64,000 bases of DNA, from positions 233,270 to 297,269 of the forward strand of contig JAHHIJ010000001.1 in the NCBI GenBank assembly GCA_019358985.1. The letters are read 5' to 3'. Numbering within the stretch: the stretch's first letter is position 1; each line of letters starts with the position of its first letter. This DNA comes from Tolypothrix brevis GSE-NOS-MK-07-07A (lineage in GTDB: Bacteria; Cyanobacteriota; Cyanobacteriia; Cyanobacteriales; Nostocaceae). Positions 51,162-59,934 of the stretch are shown one piece after another. The notes under the pieces were generated by a model. That model was not told where the DNA came from. It saw nothing but the letters and a program-made list of their open reading frames with translations, and made no database searches. A program made the translations under genes and the position numbers.

Positions 51162-53561
51162 ATGAGTAGGTTAGTTGTTTTAAGCTTAGGACAGGGTAAC
51201 TTAGAGGATGGCTTTCCAGCGGTAACTGTCCAGCTTGGGGAACAAAACAACCCCTACGGAATGAAGTTTACTGCTAGTTTGCCAGCTGCACCAGAAATTA
51301 GTATAATATACAGCAATTGGCGATCGCTTTATTTACTTTTTCATAAACGTCTCGGTTTGCGTCTGAATGCCGAAGCTGAAGTTGACGACGATTTTGAAAT
51401 TGAATCCGATTATGTAACTAATATTTCTGAAGTTGATCTTCACGATTTATGCGAACAGTTAGACAATAGCATCAATACATGGCTTAATTCCACGCAGTTT
51501 CACAAAATTGACCAACAATTACGCACGCAATTAGAACCATCCGCAGAAATTCGCTTCATTATTGAAACCAATGATAATCAATTGCGGCATCTTCCTTGGC
51601 ATTTGTGGAACTTTTTTACAGATTATCCTTGTGCGGAAGTTGCCTTAAGTGCAGCCGAATATCAACAACCGAATATAATTACTGCTAATATAAGTCAAGA
51701 AAAAGTGAAGATTTTGGCTATTTTTGGTGATAGTCAAGGAATTAAAATTAGTCAAGATCGAACTTTTTTAGAAGAATTATCGCATCAAGCAGAGATTGAA
51801 TTTTTAGTAGAACCATCGTTAAACGATTTAAACGATCGCTTTTGGAAACAAAATTGGGATATTCTCTTTTTTGCCGGTCATAGCTGCACTAAAGAAAAAG
51901 GATGGTTGCAACTTAATCACACAGATAGTTTAACTTTAAATCAATTAAAGTATGCTCTGTCTCAAGCGATCGCACGCGGTTTAAAGTTAGCAATTTTTAA
52001 CTCCTGCGATGGTTTGGGTTTAGCGCAGCAATTACAGAGTTTGCAGATTCCCCAAGTAATTGTCATGCGAGAACCAGTTCCCGATGTGGTAGCACAAAAT
52101 TTTTTAAAGTATTTTCTCGCGGAATTTTCCAGGGGACAATCTTTATATGCAGCAGTGCGTTATGCAAGAGAAAGATTGCAAGGATTAGAAAAAGAATATC
52201 CCTGCGCTACTTGGCTACCTGTAATTTGTCAAAACCCTGCCGTAGCCCCGATGATTTGGTCACAATCGGCGAAAACGGTTATTTCTACCCAAAGCGACAA
52301 AATTCGATTTCAGCATAGCTTGTCAACGCTTTTGATTGCAAGTATACTTGTGGGAACCTTAGTTATGGGAGTACGCTATTTAGGGGTGCTGCAACCTTGG
52401 GAATTGCAATCTTATGACCATTTAATGCAGTTGCGATCGCCTGATGAAAAGCCAGATTCACGTTTATTAATCGTCACAATTGATGAAGCAGATATTCAAT
52501 ATCAAATACAGCAAAAAATGAATCTGCGTTGGTCGCTATCAGATCAAGCATTCAATCAACTTTTGCAAAAATTAGACTCATATCAACCCAAAGCTATTGG
52601 TATAGATATATATCATGATTTCCCTTTTGACCGCAAATATCCTGATTTAATCAATCGCTTAAAAAAGGACGATCGCCTGTTTGCAGTCTGTAAAGTTGCT
52701 GCTCCCATTGATAAAGTAAAGGATGGCGTTCCTCCACCACCTCATGTCCCAATACAACGCCAGAGTTTTAGTGATTTTGTCGCCGATGAAGGTGATATTG
52801 CTCGTCGTCAACTTTTACACTTAACTCCCCCAGCGAAATCGACCTGTGTGGCAGAACATTCTTTTAACTTTCAGCTAGCGCAACATTATTTGAACGCACA
52901 AGGTATTAGATGGAAAATCAATTCAAACAAAAATTTACAGATTGGCGATGTAGAATTTAAGGAATTAAAATCCCGTACTAGCGGTTATCAAAAATTTGAT
53001 GCATCCGGTTATCAAATATTGCTGAATTATCGTTCTTTACTTTCTCCACAAAAGATTGCTCGGCAAGTAGCTTTAAAAGATATTTTAAGCGACCAAATTA
53101 AGCCTGAGTTAATCGAATCACTGAAGAATCGCATCGTTTTAATTGGGGTTACAGCTTCAAGTAGTTCTGATTATTGGAAAACCCCCTACAGCAGCAACGC
53201 AGCAGACAATGATAAGCAAATTCCGGGGGTATTTGTCCAAGCACAGATGATTAGCCAAATTCTCAGTGCAGTGCTTGACAAAAGACCTTTATTGTGGTGG
53301 TGGTCTGGATGGATGGAAGCGCTTTGGGTATGGGGATGGTCATTGTTAGGAGGAATCATTAGTTGGAGGATTCAACAACCATTTTATTTAGGATTAGCGA
53401 TCGCTATAGGGTTAATCGCAATTTTTAGCATCTGTTTTAGTATATTTACATTAGCAGGGTGGATACCACTTATTCCATCAGCATTGGCGTTAATTATTAG
53501 TGCAGTTGTCCTGAAAATATTACCGCGTTCCCGTATAAACAAAAAACATTTAACTTCGTGA
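51162..53561 (+). CDS. CHAT protease-like plus CHASE2 sensor membrane protein
   Basis: About 799 aa. The CHAT caspase-like domain covers residues about 180-360, with the His/Cys dyad in DILFFAGHSCT (His240) and AIFNSCDG (Cys282). A transmembrane helix (about 390-415) is followed by a CHASE2 extracellular sensor domain (from LQSYDHLMQLRSP to the SSSSDYWKTPY region) and three C-terminal helices. ATG 51162 was chosen over a TTG upstream. The layout suggests a signal-activated protease; the ligand is unknown. The next gene, DUF928, starts at its stop. Confidence 0.82.
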   Translation: MSRLVVLSLGQGNLEDGFPAVTVQLGEQNNPYGMKFTASLPAAPEISIIYSNWRSLYLLFHKRLGLRLNAEAEVDDDFEIESDYVTNISEVDLHDLCEQLDNSINTWLNSTQFHKIDQQLRTQLEPSAEIRFIIETNDNQLRHLPWHLWNFFTDYPCAEVALSAAEYQQPNIITANISQEKVKILAIFGDSQGIKISQDRTFLEELSHQAEIEFLVEPSLNDLNDRFWKQNWDILFFAGHSCTKEKGWLQLNHTDSLTLNQLKYALSQAIARGLKLAIFNSCDGLGLAQQLQSLQIPQVIVMREPVPDVVAQNFLKYFLAEFSRGQSLYAAVRYARERLQGLEKEYPCATWLPVICQNPAVAPMIWSQSAKTVISTQSDKIRFQHSLSTLLIASILVGTLVMGVRYLGVLQPWELQSYDHLMQLRSPDEKPDSRLLIVTIDEADIQYQIQQKMNLRWSLSDQAFNQLLQKLDSYQPKAIGIDIYHDFPFDRKYPDLINRLKKDDRLFAVCKVAAPIDKVKDGVPPPPHVPIQRQSFSDFVADEGDIARRQLLHLTPPAKSTCVAEHSFNFQLAQHYLNAQGIRWKINSNKNLQIGDVEFKELKSRTSGYQKFDASGYQILLNYRSLLSPQKIARQVALKDILSDQIKPELIESLKNRIVLIGVTASSSSDYWKTPYSSNAADNDKQIPGVFVQAQMISQILSAVLDKRPLLWWWSGWMEALWVWGWSLLGGIISWRIQQPFYLGLAIAIGLIAIFSICFSIFTLAGWIPLIPSALALIISAVVLKILPRSRINKKHLTS

Positions 53562-53563
53562 TT

Positions 53564-54418
53564 ATGAGTAAAAATAAATTAAATGTAAGACCTCTCTCCA
53601 AACCTCTCTCCTACAAGGAGAGAGGCTTTAACTCCCCCTTCCCTCATTGGAAGGTTAGGTCTGTTTTATGTTACTTAAAACTGACTTTTATTACTTTACT
53701 ATTTTTGAGTTTGGCAACATCACAAGTTCAAGCACAATCATTCACTATCAAACAAAATAAACCCGCCGATCAGCAATTTCCCGATGATGGTGATCCTACA
53801 GGTAGGCGTCGAGGAGGAACAAGCCGGCGTGGTGATTGTCCTATCTTAAAAATGCCATTGACAGCTTTAGTTCCTGGTGAGGAAACTAACAATAAATCCT
53901 TCTTGGGAACAACTATCAGCGAGTATCCTAGCTTTTGGGTTTATATTCCAGAGTTACCCAGCGATATCCGTTCTGGAGAGTTTGTCTTGCAGGATCAAAA
54001 AGGTAACGATATTTGGCGTACACCAATTACCTTAACAGGAAAAGCGGGAGCAATTAGTGTCAAACTGCCGCGAAATTCTCAATACGCTCTCAAGCCAAAC
54101 TTGAAATATCATTGGTATTTCAACATTTATTGTAATCCAACTCAAAAGAATTCTGTGTATTTTGTTGATGCGTGGGTGCGACGAGTGACACTAACCCCCC
54201 AACTGCAACAACAGTTAAATAAAGCCAAATCACGGGAGTACAAAGTTTATATCGCTAATAATATTTGGTATGATGCGGTTAGTAATTTAGGAGAATTACG
54301 GCGTAATAATCCAGGCGTTAATGTCTTTCTTGAAGATTGGGCTAAGTTGTTAAAATCGGTTAATTTGCCAGAACTTGCACCAGCGCCAATTGTGCAAATT
54401 TACACCCCGAATAAATAG
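53564..54418 (+). CDS. DUF928 secreted protein, partner of CHASE2 gene
   Basis: 284 aa. After about 38 residues there is a signal-anchor (YLKLTFITLLFLSLATSQVQ) and then the DUF928 domain (residues about 100-280), with FWVYIPELPSD, YHWYFNIYCN and ANNIWYDAVSNL. DUF928 proteins commonly sit beside CHASE2-domain genes in cyanobacteria, suggesting a periplasmic accessory of the sensor. The codons before the signal are an inserted palindromic repeat. ATG 53564 overlaps the previous gene's end region by a few bases. Confidence 0.78.
   Translation: MSKNKLNVRPLSKPLSYKERGFNSPFPHWKVRSVLCYLKLTFITLLFLSLATSQVQAQSFTIKQNKPADQQFPDDGDPTGRRRGGTSRRGDCPILKMPLTALVPGEETNNKSFLGTTISEYPSFWVYIPELPSDIRSGEFVLQDQKGNDIWRTPITLTGKAGAISVKLPRNSQYALKPNLKYHWYFNIYCNPTQKNSVYFVDAWVRRVTLTPQLQQQLNKAKSREYKVYIANNIWYDAVSNLGELRRNNPGVNVFLEDWAKLLKSVNLPELAPAPIVQIYTPNK
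53593..53662. repeat. Interspersed palindromic repeat coding the N-terminus of the DUF928 protein
   Basis: CCTCTCTCCAAACCTCTC...GAGAGGCTTTAACTCC...CCCTTCCCTCATTGG is the type of repeat usually found in cyanobacterial spacers. Here it is translated in frame ahead of the signal peptide. Confidence 0.7.
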
Positions 54419-54474
54419 ATTGGGGAATCACATATATTGTAAAGACGTTACGGTAAAACGTCTCTACTATTATT

Positions 54475-54500
54475 AGACATCTCCAGAAAACAATGTGGAG
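54475..54500. mobile_element. Partial AGACAT-type MITE left end
   Basis: AGACATCTCCAGAAAACAAT then GTGGAGC; the right half is missing. Confidence 0.5.
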
Positions 54501-54562
54501 CTTAATGCAATCATGCATATCGCACTTCCCCAACTACAATAAATGCGTAGCCCCCACTTAAC

Positions 54563-54793
54563 TTACGCAACTTGCAACGGTTTTTTAGGAAGCATTCTCG
54601 GTTCTGGTAGTGGTTTGTTTTCTTCTTTCAACATTTCTACAAAAGTCTCAATTACTTCCTGACCATTTTTTGCTGCTTCTTCATAAGTCCTACCATGCGT
54701 ATGAAATTGTTGCCAGGGGAACTCAGGTAAGTGTACTAAAAAAAGTCTATCTTCCTCCGACCATTGAATTACCATGCTGTAGTGATAGTTCAT
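54563..54793 (-). CDS. HicB-family antitoxin-like protein
   Basis: 76 aa. The start MNYHYSMVIQWSEEDRLFLV then HLPEFPW and GRTYEEAAKNGQEVIETFVE match the HicB RNase-H-like fold. No HicA toxin gene is adjacent, so it is either an orphan or a decayed pair. ATG follows CAGGAGC on the minus strand. It is the first gene of the TA-rich island. Confidence 0.75.
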   Translation of the reverse strand: MNYHYSMVIQWSEEDRLFLVHLPEFPWQQFHTHGRTYEEAAKNGQEVIETFVEMLKEENKPLPEPRMLPKKPLQVA

Positions 54794-54879
54794 TCTTCTG
54801 GCTCCTGTTTTGCATTGTTAGTATTTTAGATGTTATATCCTTGCATGAGTGGTTGTGGCGGTAAGCAAAACTCTGTTTT

Positions 54880-55060
54880 AGGCGATAACTTCGTTAAGCT
54901 GCGCTAAGGCACTCTCTCCCATAAACCTAACAAAAGCGTTCACGAAGTGACTCCGAAGGAGTATCGCACTTTCTCCCATCAACGCTAATAAATGCGATCG
55001 CATATCCCATCAAACCCAGACATCGCAATCACTGTAATTTTCACGATCGCGTAAAAATCT
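54880..55060. repeat. HIP1-centred repeat cluster 1
   Basis: Units around AAATGCGATCGCA; one carries the insert GCG-TTCACGAAGTGACTCC-GAAGGAGT-ATCGC at 54936. Another carries GCGATAACTTCGTTAAGCTG. Confidence 0.75.
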
Positions 55061-55133
55061 CTCAATCACGCACAAATGTATTATTGTCCTAGTTTATAAT
55101 TAATTAGCGTAAATAAATCACTCGTAAAGCTTT

Positions 55134-55370
55134 ATGTTGCAATCGATTGAAGGAATTTATAAAGATGGTAAGGTTGAATTTATCGAACTACCATCAGATG
55201 TATTAGAAGGTCGGGTCATTGTAACTTTTTTAGAGTCAAGAAATTCTTTGCAGCACTCACAAATAATGACATTTGGGATGTTTTCAGGGAAAAATCAATC
55301 GACGGAAGAGGATTTTGGTATGGCTGAATTTTATGGAGATAAGGAAGATTACTTAGACTGGTCAAAATAA
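55134..55370 (+). CDS. Antitoxin of a PIN toxin pair (module 1)
   Basis: 78 aa: MLQSIEGIYKDGKVEFIELP then VLEGRVIVTFLE, a short beta-rich DNA-binding start as in many cyanobacterial antitoxins, and an acidic tail (EFYGDKEDYLDWSK). It ends 4 bp before the toxin ATG in the same frame layout, hence an operon. It probably represses its own promoter and neutralises the toxin. Confidence 0.75.
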   Translation: MLQSIEGIYKDGKVEFIELPSDVLEGRVIVTFLESRNSLQHSQIMTFGMFSGKNQSTEEDFGMAEFYGDKEDYLDWSK

Positions 55371-55373
55371 TCC

Positions 55374-55772
55374 ATGAAATATGTTGTCGATACCCATGCT
55401 CTTATCTGGTTTTTAGAAGGAAACCCACGTTTGGGTGCAAATGCCAAAACCATTCTTTCTCATCCTGATTCTAGATTAGTTATCCCTGCGACGACCTTAG
55501 CTGAAGCTGTTTGGATTGTTGAAAAAGGGAAAACATCTATTTCTTCTGCTCAAGATTTGCTCGCAGCAGTCGAAGCAGATTCTCGTGTGATAATTTATCC
55601 TTTGGATCGAGATGTGATTGAAATAACTATCAATTTATCCGCAATCAATGAAATGCACGATCGCCAAATTGTCGCAACTGTAATATTTTTAGCGAACAAA
55701 GGTGAGGCAGTACAGTTATTGTCCTGTGACAAAAATATAGTTGAGTCTGGTTTGGTTCGGATCGCTTGGTAA
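55374..55772 (+). CDS. vapC: VapC-type PIN toxin (module 1)
   Basis: 132 aa. YVVDTHALIWFLEGNP (first Asp), TTLAEAVWIVEKGK (Glu), and MHDRQIVATV (third acidic residue) with a late LLSCDKNIVESGLV. PIN toxins cut tRNA or rRNA. Full length for the family, so probably active. It is downstream of its antitoxin, with a HIP1-repeat spacer after it. Confidence 0.82.
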   Translation: MKYVVDTHALIWFLEGNPRLGANAKTILSHPDSRLVIPATTLAEAVWIVEKGKTSISSAQDLLAAVEADSRVIIYPLDRDVIEITINLSAINEMHDRQIVATVIFLANKGEAVQLLSCDKNIVESGLVRIAW

Positions 55773-55792
55773 TAAATCTAAAGTTCAAATTT

Positions 55793-56165
55793 ATGCGATT
55801 CATCCGGATCGTGATCGCACTCTCCCTACATCACAAATGCGTTCACGAAGTGACTCCTTCGGAGTATCGCACTCTACCCAACACCACAAATGCGTTCACG
55901 AAGTGACTCCTTCGGAGTATCGCACTAATCCCAAAACCTAATAAATACGATCGCACTTTCCCTACATCACAAATGCGTTCACGAAGTGACTCCGAAGGAG
56001 TATCGCATAAATCCCAAAACCTAATAAATACGATCGCAGTTCCCCTACATGACAAATGCGTTCACGAAGTGACTCCGAAGGAGTATCGCATTCCCAACCA
56101 AACCAACCAAAACGCGAACTGACACGGAGCGCGCAAGCTATCGCATTACATCTCGCAAGCTTCCC
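55793..56165. repeat. HIP1-centred repeat cluster 2 with mini-hairpin inserts
   Basis: Four inserts of TTCACGAAGTGACTCC-GAA-GGAGT (or with TTC in the last loop) at about 55842, 55895, 55979 and 56061. They lie between CAAATGCG and ATCGCAC, that is, inside the HIP1 octamer. Confidence 0.85.
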
Positions 56166-56214
56166 TTTTGGATATACTCAAATTAGAAATAACTAAGCAA
56201 AAACAATTGAATGC

Positions 56215-56424
56215 ATGACAAATCGTGAAGAATTGATCCAGGAACTCGAACAAGCTCCTGATGATATAGTCCAGTCAGTGCTGGATTTTTTTCATAGAGT
56301 AAAAGCAACACGCAAAACCCATCCCCTCGCAAAATTTGCAGGGATTTTAAGTGATGTCGAAGCCCAAGAATTAAAACGAGCGATCGCAGTCGAATGTCGG
56401 CAGGTGGATGTGAATGAGTGGTGA
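56215..56424 (+). CDS. Antitoxin of module 2
   Basis: 69 aa. MTNREELIQELEQAPDDIVQ then VLDFFHRVKATRK, a typical start of a small cyanobacterial antitoxin, with SDVEAQELKRAIAVECRQVD at the end. Its stop lies 11 bp inside the next start. The first part is likely a dimerisation or DNA-binding helix. Confidence 0.72.
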   Translation: MTNREELIQELEQAPDDIVQSVLDFFHRVKATRKTHPLAKFAGILSDVEAQELKRAIAVECRQVDVNEW

Positions 56425-56803
56425 GATTGCTCTGGATACCTCTGTAGCGGTGCGTTTTTTGAATGGGGACACGGCGATCGTTTCACGGGTGCTAGCATTT
56501 CCAGAGGTGGTTCTACCTACCGTAGTAGTGGGTGAGTTACTTTTTGGCGCGGAAAACTCTACTCGTCCATTACAAAATTTACCTCGTTATCTTGAGTTTA
56601 TTGAGGCTTGTGTAGTTCTACCATTAAGTCGAGAAACGGCAGCAGTATATGCTCAAACTCGACTGGCTTTGAAAAAGAAGGGGCGACCAATTCCAATGAA
56701 TGATGTTTGGATTGCGGCACAATGTTTAGAGCAGGGTTGGATATTAGTGACAGATGATACAGACTTTGATTATGTTGATGGCTTGATCTTAGAGCGTTGG
56801 TAA
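56414..56803 (+). CDS. vapC: VapC-type PIN toxin (module 2)
   Basis: 129 aa. IALDTSVAVRFLNGD (first Asp), VVVGELLFGAENS (Glu), MNDVWIAAQCL and LVTDDTDFDYVDGL (two more acidic residues). All four PIN acidic positions are seen, so it is probably active. The overlap with its antitoxin gives translational coupling. A long HIP1 array follows. Confidence 0.83.
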   Translation: MSGEIALDTSVAVRFLNGDTAIVSRVLAFPEVVLPTVVVGELLFGAENSTRPLQNLPRYLEFIEACVVLPLSRETAAVYAQTRLALKKKGRPIPMNDVWIAAQCLEQGWILVTDDTDFDYVDGLILERW

Positions 56804-56804
56804 T

Positions 56805-57225
56805 CGCATTCTCCCAAAAACCACCAAAACACGAACGACTTACGTCGCGCAAGTTAGAATTTCGTTCAGCTTCGCTAACGCACAATTGCCACAACCCTAC
56901 TAAATGCGATCGCACTCTCCCCTCAACTCAATAAATGCGATCGCACTCTCCCCTCAACTCAATAAATGCGATCGCACTTCCCTAACATCACAAATGCGAT
57001 CGCACTCTCTCCCATCAACCCAATAAATGCGATCGCACTCTCCCCTCAACTCAATAAATGCGATCGCACTCTCCCCTCAACTCAATAAATGCGATCGCAC
57101 TTCTACAACATCACAAATGTGATCGCACTTCCCTAACATCACAAATGCGATAGCCGTTCGCGTAGCGTGTCCGACAGGACAAGGCTAATCGCTACGCTTA
57201 TCGCACTAATTCCAAAACCTAATAA
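56805..57225. repeat. HIP1-centred repeat cluster 3 (31-bp periodic in part)
   Basis: Near-identical 31-bp units AAATGCGATCGCACTCTCCC then CTCAACTCAAT alternate with a shorter form. One unit carries a long insert starting GCGATAGCCGTTCGCGTAGC (about 57147-57205). Confidence 0.85.
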
Positions 57226-57344
57226 ACGCAATAGCTATTATTAACGTTTGCTCTGTACATTAGCAAATATGCTCACTTTATATTTAACAGTTTTATAATC
57301 AACATTATTGAAGTAGAGCATGAGCAAAATTTTGCTTTTTTGTC
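57226..57344. other. AT-rich spacer
   Basis: Downstream of the HIP1 array; the stop side of the DUF5615 gene. No feature seen. Confidence 0.4.
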
Positions 57345-57680
57345 TCAAATAAATTCAAGATGTTGCCGCATTTCTTCGGGTTCTAATAATTCCCAAATCA
57401 ATACTAAGCTACGTATAATTTCACCAACAGAACGGCTTCCCTGACTACAGAAAATAATGCCAGTGTGACTGACATCCTCATTGTGAAGTCTTAAAAAATC
57501 TGTATCTTGAGTAAAAATGACTCTTGACTGAGATAAGGAAAATGCTAATTGTTCTTCATCTGATGCGGAAATTGATCCCTGCTCTGGAGTAGTAGTTACA
57601 TCTATACCACGACGACGCAAAGCTTCTGCAACAATATTAGTAACATTCTCATCAAGATGAAATCGAATTGTTTCCGACAT
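57345..57680 (-). CDS. DUF5615 PIN-like toxin
   Basis: 111 aa. FHLDENVTNIVAEALRRRGI then VTTTPEQGSISASDEEQLAF, and VIFTQDTDFLRLHNEDVSHT, the signature of DUF5615, a PIN-like putative nuclease. It overlaps the upstream DUF433 gene by 29 bp. The pair DUF433-DUF5615 is a recurrent two-gene module thought to act as a toxin-antitoxin system. Confidence 0.82.
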   Translation of the reverse strand: MSETIRFHLDENVTNIVAEALRRRGIDVTTTPEQGSISASDEEQLAFSLSQSRVIFTQDTDFLRLHNEDVSHTGIIFCSQGSRSVGEIIRSLVLIWELLEPEEMRQHLEFI

Positions 57681-57984
57681 CTCGATTTCCTATCTTTTGT
57701 TGAAGTTTAGAATATGTTTGTGTTTGCATTTGCTTTGCGAAGTCTTCGTCTTCCCTTATAGAAGCCCTAATTCCTTCTAAATTATCATGATAGTAAGCTA
57801 ATGCTGCATACACATCTGCTAGAGTTATACTTGGGTGTTGTGACACTATTTCATCCGGCACCATTCCCAACCGCTCGTGCCAAATCACTATATCTTGTAC
57901 AGTTATGCGATGTCCGGCAATACGCGGTTTACCACCACATACTCCATGTGTAAGTTCAATATGTTCCGAAATTACTGGAACCAT
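57652..57984 (-). CDS. DUF433 antitoxin
   Basis: 110 aa. IELTHGVCGGKPRIAGHRIT then VQDIVIWHERLGMVPDEIVS and HPSITLADVYAALAYYHDNL, the DUF433 helix-turn-helix layout. It starts with ATG preceded by GGTTTTAC. The C-terminal 40 residues are polar and probably bind the toxin. Minus strand, first gene of the pair. Confidence 0.83.
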   Translation of the reverse strand: MVPVISEHIELTHGVCGGKPRIAGHRITVQDIVIWHERLGMVPDEIVSQHPSITLADVYAALAYYHDNLEGIRASIREDEDFAKQMQTQTYSKLQQKIGNRDVGNNSISS

Positions 57985-58063
57985 AGGTTTTACAAAATAA
58001 AATTACATTAAGATTATTTGAATAATACTATTTTATAATCTTTTAAGTTTGCCTTTTGCAACA

Positions 58064-58290
58064 ATGGTGAGAAAACAGAAGCAGGGTTAGGGAGAGATGC
58101 GATCGCAGATCAGTTTGGAATTACACTAAGGAAACGCGGACGACCAGCTAAGGATGAAGAGGAAAAGTATGAACCGATTTCTATCAGATTTCATCCTAAA
58201 ATCATAGCCTGGGCAAAAGAAGAAGCAGAAAAACGAGGGGTAGGCTACCAAACGGTTATCAATGAAGCACTATTAGAGAAAATAGGCTAA
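58064..58290 (+). pseudogene. BrnA-like antitoxin, frameshifted
   Basis: From 58087 a 67-codon frame reads LGRDAIADQFGITLRKRGRP then YEPISIRFHPKIIAWAKEEA and GYQTVINEALLEKIG. This is like BrnA-family antitoxins of cyanobacteria. It has no start codon of its own; ATG 58064 (MVRKQKQG) is in another phase and meets a stop at 58088-58090. One base change or deletion near 58085 would join them. No BrnT toxin is seen. Confidence 0.55.
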
Positions 58291-58292
58291 AA

Positions 58293-58515
58293 CAAACGCG
58301 ATCGCACTTCCCCAACATCACAAATGCGTTCACGAAGTGACTCCGAAGGAGTATCGCACTTCTCCAACACCACAAATGCGTTCACGAAGTGACTCCGAAG
58401 GAGTATCGCACTTCTCCAACACCACAAATGCGTTCACGAAGTGACTCCGAAGGAGTATCGCACTTTCCCAATATCACAAATACGTAGCCGTAAGGCTTGT
58501 CGTTAGACATCGCAC
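58293..58515. repeat. HIP1-centred repeat cluster 4 with three inserts
   Basis: Three copies of CAAATGCGTTCACGAAGTGA plus CTCCGAAGGAGTATCGCAC, about 53 bp apart, followed by a different insert (GCCGTAAGGCTTGTCGTTAG). Confidence 0.85.
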
Positions 58516-58758
58516 TTACCAAAGTGTTTTGACGTGTGGATAGTTGAGAATTTTTTGATCGCAGGTCATAAGTTCTATATTGCGGGGATGCTGAGGGCTG
58601 CGATCGCTCATTAAATCAATTTCATCAGTAGTTTGAGATGGCTGTGATGATGGCACTGTCAGGCTTTGAGCCAAAAGTTGGAGGATACGAATTCTTTCTG
58701 CTAAGTCGAGGCTGAGGAGTTGTTGCTCTAGTTCTTGACTGCTCATAGCTTTGCTCAT
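58516..58758 (-). pseudogene. Antitoxin N-terminus fused to PIN-toxin C-terminus
   Basis: 80 aa from MSKAMSSQELEQQLLSLDLA, an addiction-module antitoxin start (ERIRILQLLAQSL). The last 20 residues, IELMTCDQKILNYPHVKTLW, are the end of a PIN toxin: LMTCD with the late Asp and YPHVKTLW. The junction lies in the Ser/Pro/Gln region. As at 580-935, an internal deletion joined an antitoxin to its toxin, and here the fusion is in frame. ATG 58758 fits an antitoxin start better than 58845. Confidence 0.65.
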
Positions 58759-58799
58759 GACTGTGTTACTTATTTTAGCGGAACTCTCCAATCCGTCCG

Positions 58800-59175
58800 A
58801 TGACAGGTAGTGCCTAGCCGTCAGGCTTGTCGTCAGACATCGCACTTCCCTAACATCATAAATGCGATCGCACTTTCCCTACATCACAAAGGTGATCGCA
58901 CTTCTACAACATCACCAATGCGTTCACGAAGTGACTCCGAAGGAGTATCGCACTTCCCCTACATTACAAATGCGATCACGAAGTGACTCCGAAGGAGTAT
59001 CGCACTTCTACAACATCACAAATGCGTTCACGAAGTGACTCCGAAGGAGTATCGCACTTCCCCAACATCACAAATGCGATCACGAAGTGACTCCGAAGGA
59101 GTATCGCACTTCTACAACATTACAAATGCGAACGACTCACGTCGGGCAAACTTCGCACTTTCCCACAAACCCGAA
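58800..59175. repeat. HIP1-centred repeat cluster 5
   Basis: Four more TTCACGAAGTGACTCC-GAAGGAGT inserts at about 58921, 58976, 59027 and 59079, alternating between GCG-TTCAC and GCGA-TCAC forms. A different insert AACGACTCACGTCGGGCAAA lies at about 59128. Confidence 0.82.
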
Positions 59176-59201
59176 ACGCAATGATAATTTGTGCTTCAAT
59201 C

Positions 59202-59636
59202 TTAAAGAAGTCCACAAGAATCTGAGGGAATGTTTAATTGTCTAGCAGCATCAATAAGTCTACGATCGAGTGAGAGAAGATTTTCTATGCTGTGGTTGCG
59301 AGCGATTGCTAAATGTAAAGCGTCTCCTGCTCTCAATCCGGTTTCCCATTGCTGGATAAATTCAGCTGCGAGAATAAAATCAGCAGTTGTCACCGTAAAA
59401 ACTGTGTAAGATTGAGATGCATCTTCTTTAAATGAGTGTATTACTGCTTCCATTTGTTCTAGATTCAACTCATTCATACGAACGCGACGGGACACAAGAC
59501 TGGTAAACTCGACGGTTGTCCAATCGCTAATTGCTAATTTATCAGTAGGTATATTAAGCAGGATTGTCTCAACTGATGTACTAGTTGCTTCTTGGATGTA
59601 GAAAGGTGCAAGAAAGCTTGTGTCTAGATAAATCAA
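59202..59636 (-). CDS. vapC: VapC-type PIN toxin (module 4)
   Basis: 144 aa. MIYLDTSFLAPFYIQEATST (first Asp), AISDWTTVEFTSLVSRRV (Glu), GLRAGDALHLAIA (Asp) and LLSLDRRLIDAARQL (Asp). All PIN acidic residues are present. It overlaps the upstream antitoxin by 4 bp (ATGA), giving coupling. Confidence 0.83.
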   Translation of the reverse strand: MIYLDTSFLAPFYIQEATSTSVETILLNIPTDKLAISDWTTVEFTSLVSRRVRMNELNLEQMEAVIHSFKEDASQSYTVFTVTTADFILAAEFIQQWETGLRAGDALHLAIARNHSIENLLSLDRRLIDAARQLNIPSDSCGLL

Positions 59637-59869
59637 TATCTTGCCTCTTGGCGTAAACTTTGGATCATTTCTACATTACTGGTTAGTGTCTGAGATTGGG
59701 TCGCTCTTAGTTTTTGACGAGATGTTAAAGGTTGAGGAGTATGTGAGATTGATGACAACCGAGCGATGGGTTTACCATGACTAATAATCACTATTTCTTC
59801 CCCATTTTTAACTTGGTTAAGCAGTTGATTTATGGTAACGGATGTGTCTGTAATATCTACTTGTTGCAT
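59633..59869 (-). CDS. Phd/YefM-type antitoxin (module 4)
   Basis: 78 aa. VDITDTSVTINQLLNQVKNG then EEIVIISHGKPIARLSSISH is the Phd/YefM DNA-binding fold, and the tail binds the toxin. First gene of the pair. A HIP1 site overlaps the leader. Confidence 0.85.
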   Translation of the reverse strand: MQQVDITDTSVTINQLLNQVKNGEEIVIISHGKPIARLSSISHTPQPLTSRQKLRATQSQTLTSNVEMIQSLRQEARY

Positions 59870-59934
59870 AATATCAGGCGATCGCGCTCACAGTCTATAT
59901 ATCTATTTTTCAATCCTATCTCAACTTGTCAATG

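Noticed and set aside
51162..53561. CHAT protein as HetF
   Set aside because: HetF has a different domain layout; this protein has a CHASE2 sensor and C-terminal membrane helices instead.
56900..57130. Regular repeats with short spacers that look CRISPR-like
   Set aside because: The repeated part is HIP1 (GCGATCGC) with AAAT/CAC flanks, spacers are 15-17 bp and themselves repeated, and there are no cas genes.
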